From: Methanosarcina sp. 2.H.T.1A.6
Lineage (GTDB): Archaea; Halobacteriota; Methanosarcinia; Methanosarcinales; Methanosarcinaceae
Direction: 5' to 3'
Assembly: GCF_000979455.1 (NCBI RefSeq)
Contig: NZ_JJOY01000033.1
Coordinates: 1 to 64,000 of the forward strand
DNA length: 64,000 bases
Made by a program: the position numbers and the translations under genes. Positions 45,358-54,900 of the stretch are shown one piece after another. Numbering within the stretch: the first letter of the stretch is position 1; every line of letters begins with the position of its first letter. The notes under the pieces were generated by a model that saw only the letters and a program-made list of their open reading frames with translations, had not been told where the DNA came from and made no database searches.

Positions 45358-46989
45358 TTACTCAGCTTCCCGATTCTCACATTTAATCAGTTTCACTCTG
45401 CCGCCCGTACCCTCCGAATCCTGTTCCATCTCCACAATATATGTGTAATCCGAGATTTCCGAAAGCCCTCCTGCCCCGCCGCCTCCAATAATCAGTGTGT
45501 AGACCTTTGCGTTATACTTCTTCTTTGCCTCTTCCCAGCGAGCCAGAACCAGCTCGTCAGAGATTTCGGATCTGCCGTCGGTGATAAAAAGCAGGTCTGC
45601 ACCCTGAAAATCCTTTTCCTTAAGGGATTTAAGGCCTGAAGCAAGCGCGGTATTGAAATCCGTCCCGCCGCCAAATGTGTACAGCAGGAAGTTCAGGAAT
45701 TTCTCGGACATCCTTTTCTTGCTGCTGAGCTCTATTTCCAGGTGCTGGCTGGTGGAAGCAAAAAGAATAACCTTCATATCCCGCTGCTGGGAGAGCATCA
45801 GCTTTGCCATGGCAAGCACTGCAGACTTGGCAAGGGTCTGTGGGGTCCCGTGCATGGAACCGGAGGTATCGACGAGCACAATCATAGGCCCTCTGGGCTT
45901 TATGCGGGGAGGACCTGTATAGTGTTTGCCAAGCAGCTGGTAGCTCAGGAGTTTTCCTTCAAGCATATCAGCATAGAATTTCCGCTTCAGAGCCGGGTTA
46001 AGGAGTTTTGCGGCTTCCATTGGCAGGAGGTTATTTATCGAGTCTGAAAACCGCACAGTCTGGATCCTGTTTTTTCCAAAAGGAGAGTAGCGTATGCGGT
46101 CAGCGGGGGGGTCAAATTCCCGCCTGCCGATAAAATTCACGATTCTTCTGAGGTCAGGGTTTTTTTCAAAAAAAGCCGAATAATTTTTCAGCATCTTAAG
46201 CTGGACATAAAAAGGCTCTTTTTTAAGCTCTTTTACGGAATAACTCCAGTTCCTGCCAGGGAAGAGAAGGGCAAGAGTATCAAAAAGGTCCAGGTTTTCT
46301 TCCATTTCAGAGATAAATTCCTGCATCCTGCAGTACAGCCCTTCCAGCATCCCGTCAAGAAAACTCTGGCAGCAGTCTTTCTGCATGAAACTGAGGACGG
46401 ATTCATAAATGTCGGATTTTCCGGAAACCGGGGAAGGGAGCTGAGAATTCCGGACTGACAAATCCTCTGAATTCCTGCTTTCCCAGAGAAGGAGGGTTTG
46501 TTTAAGGATTTTTTCAAATTCCCTGAGAATGGCTTCTGTTTCGGCATCAAACCCCTTAAATAATCCTGTTTTCGAACCTCCGTCCCGGGCCGCTGAAAAG
46601 CGTTCCATAAGGTCGTAGATTAGAGGAAGAAGAAGCTTCAGGCAGGCAATTCCTGCTCCTCTGCTCCGTTTTGCAATCTTTTGAAGCCCGGGCCACGGCC
46701 TTGAGTTTCTCAGGGTAAGAAAAATAGGGTAAAATGCCCCGAAAAGTCCTATGAACCTTTCAGCATCTTTTATTTCATACGGCTGCTCGAAGAGGATTTC
46801 AAGGGCGATCACTTCGGCGATTTTCTCGCGTAGAGAACGGGGAATCGTGCGGGGGTAAGCAACAGTGCTTCTCAGCTCTCCTTCAAGCAGGGAAGCTGTC
46901 TGTTTCCGGACAGAAAGAGCCTCGTGCCAGAGCCAGTTTCTGGAAAAAAACGAGTAAGATTCGGGAGAGGCTTTATCCAGATTACTCAA
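45358..46989 (-). CDS. VWA-domain protein, ViaA/CoxE-like
   Basis: A 543-aa protein. A helical N-terminal part (residues 1-350) is followed by a von Willebrand A domain with the metal-ion site DTSGSMHG near residue 370, a conserved T in FGGGTDF and D in LLFITDGRSEIS. It ends with LIIGGGGAGGLSEISDYTYIVE. Such proteins work with MoxR-type ATPases; the MoxR gene lies 38 bases upstream on the same strand. The pair resembles RavA-ViaA of enteric bacteria in layout. Here it probably assembles, activates or disassembles something encoded downstream, by position the sheath and spike. Confidence 0.9.
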   Translation of the reverse strand: MSNLDKASPESYSFFSRNWLWHEALSVRKQTASLLEGELRSTVAYPRTIPRSLREKIAEVIALEILFEQPYEIKDAERFIGLFGAFYPIFLTLRNSRPWPGLQKIAKRSRGAGIACLKLLLPLIYDLMERFSAARDGGSKTGLFKGFDAETEAILREFEKILKQTLLLWESRNSEDLSVRNSQLPSPVSGKSDIYESVLSFMQKDCCQSFLDGMLEGLYCRMQEFISEMEENLDLFDTLALLFPGRNWSYSVKELKKEPFYVQLKMLKNYSAFFEKNPDLRRIVNFIGRREFDPPADRIRYSPFGKNRIQTVRFSDSINNLLPMEAAKLLNPALKRKFYADMLEGKLLSYQLLGKHYTGPPRIKPRGPMIVLVDTSGSMHGTPQTLAKSAVLAMAKLMLSQQRDMKVILFASTSQHLEIELSSKKRMSEKFLNFLLYTFGGGTDFNTALASGLKSLKEKDFQGADLLFITDGRSEISDELVLARWEEAKKKYNAKVYTLIIGGGGAGGLSEISDYTYIVEMEQDSEGTGGRVKLIKCENREAE

Positions 46990-47027
46990 AAAACCGGCTG
47001 AATCTTCCGTATCAACACCTCATTTGC

Positions 47028-48602
47028 TCATCTAAGCTTGAATCTGGACCCGAGCCCTTTCATAAAACCGCTGGCATTGCTGCCTGAATCAGGGACCTGG
47101 ACTTTTGCTTCCAATTTTGCGGCGTGGGGGTCGGAATATCCTGATTTTGCAGACCTGAACTCTCCGGACCTGAACTCTCCGGACCTGAATTCTCCGGACC
47201 TGAATTCTTTATTCTGCAAGCCCAGCAGCTCTGCGATTTCGCCTATCAGGACTTCAGTTCCGGACAGCTGTGCACTTCCGGTGTCATGCAGGAGCAAGGC
47301 TTCGTTTCGGTCCGAAATTGAAAGCCAGATATTTGCATCCATCAGGTTTCCGAGCAGCTCCTTTTCTTCTTCAAGCCGTTGTTTTACTCTGTTTACTCTG
47401 GCAGCCAGGGTTTCGAATTCCTTTTCAAAAACCTCTCTCTGAATTTGAGACAGGGTGTTTTTCTTTCCCGCACTCTCATGGAGATAATCAATTTCCCTTA
47501 CCAGGTTATCATAAGGATAAATCCTCGAATTTCCTTCCTGCCTTAGAGTATAGCTGTGGTTCGGGCAGGCTGTATGGTGGACCTCCAGGTTCTCCCTAAG
47601 CTGAAATTCCTCCCCGCAGCTGTCGCAGATAACTCCAACGGAAAGTTCGTTTTTCAGGGCAATATTAAGAGCTGTTTTCAGGTCTTCAGCATCAAGGCGA
47701 AGTTTTTCCGTATTTGTTCCGCCGGAAACAACGAGTTTAAAGACCGTTTTCCTGATGGTTTCTCGCTCTTCGGGCAGGTTCCAGAGCATGTGCTGGAGCA
47801 AAAGTGCCATTGTCCTGTCAACAGCCGGACACCCGCTGCTGCAGGCTGCAACTTTCAGGACCTGGACAATTCTTTTCCAGCGCCGGTCCGAAATTTCAAT
47901 TTCCTGCAGCCGGAGGTTTCTCCGGAGTTCCGTGATTATTACTTCAACATCAGGATCAACAGGCAGGGAGTTTGCGCTTTTGCGGAGCTTCTCGATTTCC
48001 GAAACCGGAAGGCTTGCAGTGGGCTTGAAATCTTCAGGTTCCCTGAAAAGAAGGCTTTTGAAGTTTTCATCGTCCTGGATATATGAGAGCCTGTACCTGA
48101 ACAGGAAACGGTCATAAAGAGCTTCCAGGCTTTCATCCTCTTCCGGAAGTTCGTTTGAAGCCCCGAAGACTGAGAGGAGCGGTACATCCACAATTTCTCT
48201 TCCGTTATGGTATTTTCTTTCGTTCAGAATTGTCAGGAGGCTGTTGAGGATAGCGCTGCTTGCCTTAAAAATCTCATCCAGCAAGGCAATATGAGCGGTC
48301 GGGAGGCAGCCTTCGATATTTCTCCTGAACTCGTCTTCTTCAAGGGCTTTTAAGGAAAGCGGCCCGAAGAGCTCTTCAGGAGTTGAAAAGCTTGTTAAAA
48401 GGTAATTATAGAAGTTTCCGCCTTCAATTATCTGGCAGATGCTCCTGGCAAGCTGGGTCTTGGCTGTACCGGGCGGTCCCAGAAAGAGCAGATTTTCGCC
48501 TGAAAGGACGGCGAGAAGAGAGCCGTTGATCTCAGCTTCGCGTTCTTTAAAATAGTCTGTAAATTCGGATTTTATCTCGAGAAGAGTTTCTTTCAGGTTC
48601 AA
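47028..48602 (-). CDS. MoxR-family AAA+ ATPase, RavA-like
   Basis: A 524-aa AAA+ protein. Walker A is LGPPGTAKTQ (near residue 57), Walker B HIALLDEIFKASSAILNSLL (near 107), and sensor 1 FGASNELPE (near 150). The C-terminal half carries a cysteine/histidine cluster (CDSCGEEF...HHTACPNH, about residues 328-352) that could bind zinc and is not general in MoxR proteins, and a coiled coil. Near residue 470 FRSGE repeats three times, from a tandem DNA repeat. It is the first gene of the four-gene minus-strand unit MoxR-VWA-spike-sheath. Confidence 0.9.
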   Translation of the reverse strand: MNLKETLLEIKSEFTDYFKEREAEINGSLLAVLSGENLLFLGPPGTAKTQLARSICQIIEGGNFYNYLLTSFSTPEELFGPLSLKALEEDEFRRNIEGCLPTAHIALLDEIFKASSAILNSLLTILNERKYHNGREIVDVPLLSVFGASNELPEEDESLEALYDRFLFRYRLSYIQDDENFKSLLFREPEDFKPTASLPVSEIEKLRKSANSLPVDPDVEVIITELRRNLRLQEIEISDRRWKRIVQVLKVAACSSGCPAVDRTMALLLQHMLWNLPEERETIRKTVFKLVVSGGTNTEKLRLDAEDLKTALNIALKNELSVGVICDSCGEEFQLRENLEVHHTACPNHSYTLRQEGNSRIYPYDNLVREIDYLHESAGKKNTLSQIQREVFEKEFETLAARVNRVKQRLEEEKELLGNLMDANIWLSISDRNEALLLHDTGSAQLSGTEVLIGEIAELLGLQNKEFRSGEFRSGEFRSGEFRSAKSGYSDPHAAKLEAKVQVPDSGSNASGFMKGLGSRFKLR

Positions 48603-48903
48603 GCCTCCCGGTTTTGTAATAGTTATGAGATAGTTCCGGGATAAAAGAGTTTTCGAGGGCTGTTTTCGAGGGCTGTTTTCTGTCTGTTTTTGGTCTGTTT
48701 TCTAGTTTTTAGCTTGATTCTATTTTAAATCTTGCAATTCTGTTAAAAGAAAAAGAACTGAAGAATCTGCCTTTCGCAGATTACCAGTGAAAAAAACAAT
48801 AAAAATATGAGTCCGTTTCAAAAAATAAGCATTTTCACAGAATTACTATGTTGGATTTTCAGAGTGAAACAGGCTTAAATAAAAAAAATATAATTAGGTC
48901 CTT
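48603..48903. promoter_or_regulatory. Divergent promoter region, MoxR operon and trkH
   Basis: Short non-coding stretch between divergent genes. An A-rich aaatataatta just before 48904 is a TATA-like element for trkH. ggctgttttcgag-type short repeats lie at about 48650-48710. No gene seen. Confidence 0.4.
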
Positions 48904-50415
48904 ATGTATGAGCTTGTCTCTCCGGTAAACCCCCTTGCTGTCCTGAGGTACACGGGACATCTTCTGCTGGTCTTTTCAGCAGTCCTGCTTGTCCCTATGC
49001 TTGCAGCATTTGTTCTCGGGGAAACAGCTGCAGCTGTTATTTATGGAAGCAGTGCCCTTATAACTGCGGGAACTGGTGTTATACTCCAGAAAGTGCTTCC
49101 GGATTTTGAACTTGAAATAAAAGAAGCCTTGATCCTTGCAGCTATTACTTTTCCACTTTGCTCTTTAGTTAGTGCAGTGCCAATGGCGCTTTTCACCGGA
49201 ATGCCTTTTCTGGATGCTTTTTTCGAGTGTGTGTCGGGTCTGACAACAACAGGCTTGAGCCTTGCCCCTCTTTCTCCTACAAGGCTCTTTTTCTTTACCC
49301 GCTCCTGGCTGCAGTGGATAGGAGGAATAGGCATAATCGTGCTCGTGCTTGGAATCCTTATCCGACCGGGGACTACGGCATTCAGGCTTTATAGAGTGAA
49401 CTTCGGGGAAAGCCGGGTCCGCCCCAGTGTAATTGCAACTGCCAGGACCCTTGGCACGGTTTATTTTGTCCTGACCCTGCTCTCACTGACACTCCTGCTC
49501 CTCAGCGGATTGCCTTTTTATGAAGCTGTCTGCCATGCCCTGAGTTCGATCTCTACAGGCGGATTTTCAACGCAGACTGCAAGCATCGGAGAATATGAGG
49601 GTTTTTTGATCCCGTTTTTGATAACAGTTTCCTGTATAATGGGCTCAATCAGCTTCTCACTTTATCCGGAAGTCCTGAAGGATCCGGGGGCACTTATAAG
49701 AGACCCGCAGGTAAGGTACTTGCTCGGGCTTTCCGTGCTGGGGACAGTTCTTTTTGCTTTAACACTTTCTGGAGGAACAGGAGGGATTGAACTGCTGCAT
49801 ACGTTGCCTGATGCTGCTTTTCAGGTAGTCTCAGCCCTTACCGGAACCGGTTTTTCCACTATAGACATGGCTCCCCTTTCAGATGCTTCAAAAGGTTTTC
49901 TCAGTGCAATTATGTGTATAGGAGGCAGCATAGGCTCAACCACAGGTGGGATCAAGCTTTTCCGGTTAATTGTAATCGTGCAGCTCATAAGACTGGTTTT
50001 CTACCGCTTTTTTCTCCCCAGGGAAGCAATTACCCCTCTCAAGGTAAAGTCACAAGTAGTCGATTCCGACGAAGTCTACCACATCATGACCTATGTGCTG
50101 CTTTATTCAGCCGTGCTTGTGTTCTCAGCTTTCATTTTCATGCTTTACGGCATAAACTCAGCAGATGCTATTTTCGAGACTTCAAGTGCTCTGGCTACGG
50201 CAGGGCTTTCAACAGGCGTGACAGCTCCCGGCATGCCGTCCCTCCTGAAGCTTGTGCTTTGTGCTGATATGCTGCTTGGGAGAGTAGAGATAATTCCGCT
50301 CTTCATCCTGCTCCTGCCCGGGACATGGCTTGAGAGAAGGAGTAAAACCGAAGAAAAAAGAGTAAAACCGAAGAAAAAAGAGTCCAAGAAGATACAGCCT
50401 GATAGAAATTTATAA
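48904..50415 (+). CDS. trkH: TrkH-type potassium uptake membrane subunit
   Basis: A 503-aa membrane protein with four pore-loop segments: GLTTTGLSLAPLSP, SSISTGGFSTQ, ALTGTGFSTID and SALATAGLSTG. These are the degenerate selectivity-filter repeats of the TrkH/KtrB family. Between them are eight or more membrane helices. The C-terminus is highly basic (KPKKKESKK, from a short tandem repeat). It imports potassium together with a TrkA ring; the trkA gene follows on the same strand 135 bases later. Confidence 0.94.
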   Translation: MYELVSPVNPLAVLRYTGHLLLVFSAVLLVPMLAAFVLGETAAAVIYGSSALITAGTGVILQKVLPDFELEIKEALILAAITFPLCSLVSAVPMALFTGMPFLDAFFECVSGLTTTGLSLAPLSPTRLFFFTRSWLQWIGGIGIIVLVLGILIRPGTTAFRLYRVNFGESRVRPSVIATARTLGTVYFVLTLLSLTLLLLSGLPFYEAVCHALSSISTGGFSTQTASIGEYEGFLIPFLITVSCIMGSISFSLYPEVLKDPGALIRDPQVRYLLGLSVLGTVLFALTLSGGTGGIELLHTLPDAAFQVVSALTGTGFSTIDMAPLSDASKGFLSAIMCIGGSIGSTTGGIKLFRLIVIVQLIRLVFYRFFLPREAITPLKVKSQVVDSDEVYHIMTYVLLYSAVLVFSAFIFMLYGINSADAIFETSSALATAGLSTGVTAPGMPSLLKLVLCADMLLGRVEIIPLFILLLPGTWLERRSKTEEKRVKPKKKESKKIQPDRNL

Positions 50416-50550
50416 GATAGAGGGTGTCGAAAGTGTAGGAGGGAGTAGTAGAGAGTAGCAGAGGGAATAAAAATTAAAAGATTAAGAATAATCACAAAGG
50501 CTACGAAAAAGAAAAAAGCCATAATAAAGGAAAGTAAAGGAAATAAAAAA

Positions 50551-51201
50551 ATGAGAGTAATCATTATTGGAGCGAGTTCCCTGGGGATGCACCTGACCCG
50601 CACGTTGATCCAGCAGGGAAATGAGGTTGTCCTTATAGAAAAGGACGAGGAAATTGCCAGGGAGCTTGCTGAAGAACTTGACTGCACCGTGATCAATGCC
50701 GAGGGCACCCACCCGGACATCCTTGAAAAAGCAGGAATGGATTCAACGGATGCAGTTGTAGCCTGCACCAACCATGACCAGGACAATATTCTGATAGGTC
50801 TGATTGCACAGGAAGCAGGAGTTAAAAGGGTCATTGTCAAGACCGACGATACAAAGTTTATGGAAATTGCAAAAAAGCTGGGGATTAGCTCTGCGATTAA
50901 CCCGCCTCATATCTCCTCAACCATTATTTCTGATACCCTGCGCGGAATTGATACAATCGAGCTTAGCAACCTTATCCGGGCTGACGTCCGCGTAATCAGC
51001 TTCATTACAGGGGAACAGCATGCCGGCAAAAAGATTTCTGAAATTCAGTTTCCAGAAAATACCGACTGTATCGGGCTTTACAGGAAAACTGACTTTATCC
51101 TTGCACGAGAAAACCCGAAGCTTGAAGAAGGGGACGAGCTTCTCATAATCACACGTTCGGGGAATATAGACAGCATTTACGAGAAACTTCGAGAAACATA
51201 A
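50551..51201 (+). CDS. trkA: TrkA-type potassium uptake regulator
   Basis: A 216-aa protein with one RCK unit: TrkA-N (VIIIGASSLGMHLTRTL, then acidic VLIEKDEEIAREL) and TrkA-C ending in EEGDELLIITRSGNI. It binds NAD(H) or ATP/ADP and gates TrkH. Bacterial TrkA has two such units; the single-unit form is usual for KtrA-like and many archaeal proteins. Co-expression with trkH is likely. It is a different type from the RCK protein at 17151-17894. Confidence 0.93.
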   Translation: MRVIIIGASSLGMHLTRTLIQQGNEVVLIEKDEEIARELAEELDCTVINAEGTHPDILEKAGMDSTDAVVACTNHDQDNILIGLIAQEAGVKRVIVKTDDTKFMEIAKKLGISSAINPPHISSTIISDTLRGIDTIELSNLIRADVRVISFITGEQHAGKKISEIQFPENTDCIGLYRKTDFILARENPKLEEGDELLIITRSGNIDSIYEKLRET

Positions 51202-51704
51202 GCCTGCAAATATGCTTGCAAATAAACCTTCAATTACTTCTTTCCTGGATTTTCCACCCGTCGGAGTTTTTCTGATTGCTTTCTTGATTTCGGGCAGAAA
51301 GGGAAACAAATGAAAACATGACCTGGAAATGACAATAAGACCTGAAGACAATTAGTAATTTTTTTGTATCTAAAGGCATATTGAATTTTTAATTAACTTT
51401 GTTCCTTTTTCTTCTTTTTTTTATTTCCATTGATTGATAAACCAATTCAGGTATGTTCGGTTTTGTAATAATCCCAAAATTAAGTCATGTCTGAGTTTAT
51501 TGCCTGCAGTTTGAAAATGTGAAGGAATGTTTATATAGTAAAATGTATTAGTTGAATTATCAACTGTTGAGATATCAATTATACGATTTTGTATAATTGA
51601 AAATTCAACATATTTCATGATAATTCATTACAATTCTAAAAATTATAGGTCAGTTTTTCGGGTCAGGATCCGGCAGATTCCGGTAAAAAGGGACGATAAA
51701 AAAA
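51202..51704 (+). promoter_or_regulatory. marR upstream region with two dyads (51550-51599)
   Basis: A TATA-like tttatata lies near 51530. Just after it come agttga-atta-tcaact (51550-51565) and caattata-N8-tataattg (51576-51599). Their place at and after the expected start suggests operator sites for the downstream MarR protein. No protein gene is convincing in this stretch; a 65-residue minus frame at 51421-51618 lacks a ribosome site. Confidence 0.45.
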
Positions 51705-52172
51705 ATGGACGAGACTAGATTGAGTAAGATCATTCTCCTGTCAATGGAAAGAGAGGCTCTTGATAACCTGGTTTTTGAGCAGACTTTTCAGAAAAAAATT
51801 GCAGGTAAGTTCAGGGAACTGAGCAAGAACCAGCCAATGGTGATTAAAATTATAGGAATAGAAGGAGAAATTATGCCTTCTACGCTTGGAAAATACACAG
51901 GGATGGAGAAGAGCAGCCTGACGAGGATGGTTGATGACCTGGAAAAGAAAGGGATTGTGTACAGGAAAACCGATCCTGATGACAGGAGAAAGGTGCTTGT
52001 TTCCCTTACTGAAAAGGGACTTGATTATTATAATTGCTTAAAACAGATTACCAGCGAAATGGCTGATGAAATCCTTCAGTTTGTTGACGATAAGGATGTT
52101 GAGGATTATTTGCACAGCCTTGAAACTATGGTAAAGCTCCTGCGGAAAATAGATGCAAATAGGACTGCCTGA
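51705..52172 (+). CDS. MarR-family transcriptional regulator
   Basis: A 155-aa winged-helix regulator. The recognition part is LGKYTGMEKSSLTRMVDDLEKKG (about residues 63-85), and the wing is VYRKTDPDDRRKVLVSLTEKG with the DDRR motif of MarR proteins. Flanking helices form the dimer. The ligand is unknown. Two palindromes upstream may be its own operators. It is followed after 140 bases by a TrmB-type gene, a separate unit with its own ribosome site. Confidence 0.92.
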   Translation: MDETRLSKIILLSMEREALDNLVFEQTFQKKIAGKFRELSKNQPMVIKIIGIEGEIMPSTLGKYTGMEKSSLTRMVDDLEKKGIVYRKTDPDDRRKVLVSLTEKGLDYYNCLKQITSEMADEILQFVDDKDVEDYLHSLETMVKLLRKIDANRTA

Positions 52173-52311
52173 ATAAGGTGGCTGCAATTTGGTTATGGGG
52201 AATTTTAGTTATATGAAATTCTTGAGGGACTGAACGAGGAAATGGAACTGTTAGATAATGAAAACTTAAGATAGATCATATCTCAGCGCGTGAAAGATGG
52301 AGGAAACCTGA

Positions 52312-52671
52312 ATGCCTCTTAAGCTTATTGAGAACCTTCAGAAACTGGGTTTTACCGGCAACGAAGCCAAGGTTTATGCATCCCTTGTATGCCTGAAGCA
52401 GGCAAAAGCGAGTGATATTGCCGAAAATGCGGGAGTTCCGAGGCCTAAAATATATGGAACCCTCAGAGGGATGGAGAAAAAAGGCTACGTCAGGATAATT
52501 GAAGGCGAACCAACCCTTTTTTGCTGCGTCCAGCCAGAAGAGCTCATTTTAAGGATGAGGGCAGATTTTATGCTTTCTTTAAGTGAAACCGCCAGTGAAC
52601 TGAGTTCCCTGACTCCCGGAAGCAATAACTTTACTTCAGAAAGGTTCTATGAAAAAAGGATCAGGGTCTGA
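52312..52671 (+). CDS. TrmB-like HTH protein, DNA-binding domain only
   Basis: A 119-aa protein holding the TrmB-type winged helix: LQKLGFTGNEAKVYASLVCLKQAKASDIAENAGVPRPKIYGTLRGMEKKGYV (residues 8-60), then a short helical tail. Full-length TrmB proteins have a C-terminal sugar-binding domain that is missing here. Either it is a short regulator or a truncated one; the good ribosome site GGAGGAAACCTGA before the ATG favours a working gene. It precedes the AI-2E-type permease by 190 bases. Confidence 0.88.
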   Translation: MPLKLIENLQKLGFTGNEAKVYASLVCLKQAKASDIAENAGVPRPKIYGTLRGMEKKGYVRIIEGEPTLFCCVQPEELILRMRADFMLSLSETASELSSLTPGSNNFTSERFYEKRIRV

Positions 52672-52859
52672 AGAAAAAAGGAGAAAACTTTTTGGTCCTC
52701 AATCAACGCAGAAATACGTTTCAATTTTTTATATTTATCAAGTTCTTATTTTTGACTTCAACAGACTGAAATGAACTATTATTTATACTTATAGGGAACT
52801 ATCTGGACAAAAACTTTATATTGATAATAACCAGATAAGATTTTCAAAGGTAGAAGTGC

Positions 52860-53912
52860 ATGCCCCTCAGTACTAACCGTAACATCTGGCAGTTTCTGGC
52901 ATTAACAACCATACTTTTCATATTGTTTTTTGCGATACTCTTCTATTTTGAGGACATTTTCATAGTCCTTATTGCAGGTGCAATCCTGATCTTGATTGCA
53001 GAAAAAGTGATAAAGGTATTCAACAGGTGCATGGACCGGTTTCCGAACTGCAATCGAAAAGTGGTGGGTTTATTCCTTCTCACCGGTGCAGGGCTTGCTG
53101 TCCTCTTCCTTGTGGGTAGCCAGGTACAGGGCCTTGGAGTCCTGATAGGGGATTTCAGTAACATACAGCAGGACTACGCAAGCGGAGCTTCTGCCCTTTT
53201 TGCCGAACATGAATCCGAACTTTCAAAGCTTGCGGATTCCGGCGTTATTAAACCCCAGGACCTGCAAAAAATAGGAAACACCATCTTTTCCGGAATTGCA
53301 GATACGGTTTCGAAGGTATCTTATTATTTTTTTACCGGAGTATTGATAATCCCCCTCATGTTTGGTGTATATTTCAAGCACCATAACAAAATAGGAAATT
53401 ACATTCAGGCTTACGCTCCTCCTGAACATGCAGACGGGATCATCAGGGCCTTAAAAAGTATAGGCCGTGAGCTTGAGGATTTCTTCAGTGCGAAAATGAT
53501 TGAGTCTGCTATTGTAGGTCTTATTTGCTGTATAGGATTTTATCTGGCAGGCCTTGAAGGGTGGCTTTTCCTTGGCATTCTGGCAGGCTTTCTAAATATC
53601 ATTCCTTATATCGGCCCTCTTCTAGGGGCAATCCCTCCGGTTATTGTAGGTTACATTGATAGTCCTATGACAGCTCTCTTCGCAGTGATAACGGTTATTA
53701 TTGCCCAGCTTATTGACAACCTTTACCTCATTCCATTCATGATTTCGGAAAAAGTGAATATTAACCCGCTCTTAAGTGTGGTTCTAACTCTTGCCGCCTC
53801 CAAGTTGTTAGGCCCTCTCGGCATGGTACTCGCAATCCCGATATACATCATCTACAAAATAATTATCAAAGAGTCCTATAGAGAACTGGTCAATATATGT
53901 CACGAAGATTAA
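52860..53912 (+). CDS. AI-2E/PerM-family transporter
   Basis: A 350-aa membrane protein with two N-terminal helices (about 10-50), a third near 65-85, a soluble middle part (about 90-200), and a cluster of C-terminal helices with the family pattern GFLNIIPYIGPLLGAIPPVIVG (near residue 245) and GPLGMVLAIPIYIIYKI at the end. Relatives export AI-2 or act as sodium/proton antiporters; the substrate here is not known. A TATA-like element lies in the 190 bases upstream. Confidence 0.9.
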   Translation: MPLSTNRNIWQFLALTTILFILFFAILFYFEDIFIVLIAGAILILIAEKVIKVFNRCMDRFPNCNRKVVGLFLLTGAGLAVLFLVGSQVQGLGVLIGDFSNIQQDYASGASALFAEHESELSKLADSGVIKPQDLQKIGNTIFSGIADTVSKVSYYFFTGVLIIPLMFGVYFKHHNKIGNYIQAYAPPEHADGIIRALKSIGRELEDFFSAKMIESAIVGLICCIGFYLAGLEGWLFLGILAGFLNIIPYIGPLLGAIPPVIVGYIDSPMTALFAVITVIIAQLIDNLYLIPFMISEKVNINPLLSVVLTLAASKLLGPLGMVLAIPIYIIYKIIIKESYRELVNICHED

Positions 53913-53962
53913 TGCTCTTATATCATGAAGATTAATGCTTTTTTATGACTCCAGGGATCAAC

Positions 53963-53983
53963 AGCCCTTATGAAATAAGGGCT
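53963..53983 (+). terminator. Hairpin after the AI-2E-type permease gene
   Basis: agccctta-tgaaa-taagggct, a perfect 8-bp stem 50 bases after the stop. No T-run follows directly, so termination is a guess. A 20-base duplication (tcatgaagattaatgctttt-like) lies between stop and hairpin. Confidence 0.4.
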
Positions 53984-54135
53984 TGTTGAATACATTATCA
54001 GATATGCAGAGATATTTTTTTAAATATTCTCGAACAGCGAAAGGCTTAAAAATATATCAAGAGTATTTAAAAAGAGTTATTTGACTGTTGGAGCATTTAC
54101 TTTTGGAGCATTACAACTTTGAAGGAGCCTGAAAT

Positions 54136-54900
54136 ATGATTGAGGTAAAGGGTCTTTCTAAATCTTACGGACAGACAAAAGCAGTAGATGACGTGGACCT
54201 TTCTATCGAGAAAGGTGAACTTTTTGGTCTCCTGGGCCCAAACGGCTCCGGAAAAACAACTATAATCAAAATGCTTACAGGGCAGATAAAGCCAACCTCC
54301 GGTACTCTTAAGGTACACGGGATAAATGTGCTCGAAGATCCCCTGCGGGTCAGGGAACTTGTAGGCATTATTCCGGAACAGGAGACTCCCCCAAGTTTCC
54401 TGACTGCGGAAGAGTACCTGCACTTCGTTGCAAAGGTAAGAAAAATGGAACACTATGAGAAAGTCTGCGATAAATGGTTTGAGTTCTTCGATTTTGAGGA
54501 CCAGAAAACCTCACTATGCAAAGACCTTTCAAGAGGTACAAGGCAGAAACTCATGTTTGCCCAGGCTTTTCTGCATGAACCTGAACTTGCCATTATCGAT
54601 GAGCCACTTATTAATCTTGATCCTGTGATGCAGAGGAAAGTCAAGGATTTCTTACGGGGTTACGTAGAGGATGGGGGGACAATTTTCATTTCCACGCACA
54701 TCCTTGAAATCGCAAAAGAGATTTGCACAAATATCGGAATTATTTACAGAGGAAAACTAATCCATACAGGCCGCTTTGACGACCCTGAGCTTCAAGGCAA
54801 AAATTTTGAAGATTTCTTCCTGGAACTCGTCAGCAGGTGGAAAGGCGTTTCAAAAGAGATTTTGAAAGAACCTCCTAAAGGGATTTCGGCACTGGTCTGA
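54136..54900 (+). CDS. ABC transporter ATP-binding protein
   Basis: A 254-aa ATPase: Walker A GPNGSGKT (near residue 35), a Q-loop in GIIPEQETPP, a signature in place of LSGGQ reading DLSRGTRQKL (near 133), Walker B LAIIDEPLINLDP (near 153) and switch histidine in ISTHILE. The altered signature S-R-G-T is common in ABC-2 type exporters. It forms a pair with the membrane protein at 55190. The 290-base gap between them holds repeats, so the unit may have an internal promoter. Confidence 0.93.
   Translation: MIEVKGLSKSYGQTKAVDDVDLSIEKGELFGLLGPNGSGKTTIIKMLTGQIKPTSGTLKVHGINVLEDPLRVRELVGIIPEQETPPSFLTAEEYLHFVAKVRKMEHYEKVCDKWFEFFDFEDQKTSLCKDLSRGTRQKLMFAQAFLHEPELAIIDEPLINLDPVMQRKVKDFLRGYVEDGGTIFISTHILEIAKEICTNIGIIYRGKLIHTGRFDDPELQGKNFEDFFLELVSRWKGVSKEILKEPPKGISALV

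Noticed and set aside
51421-51618. 65-aa minus-strand frame
   Set aside because: Overlaps the likely marR promoter and operators and has no ribosome site.
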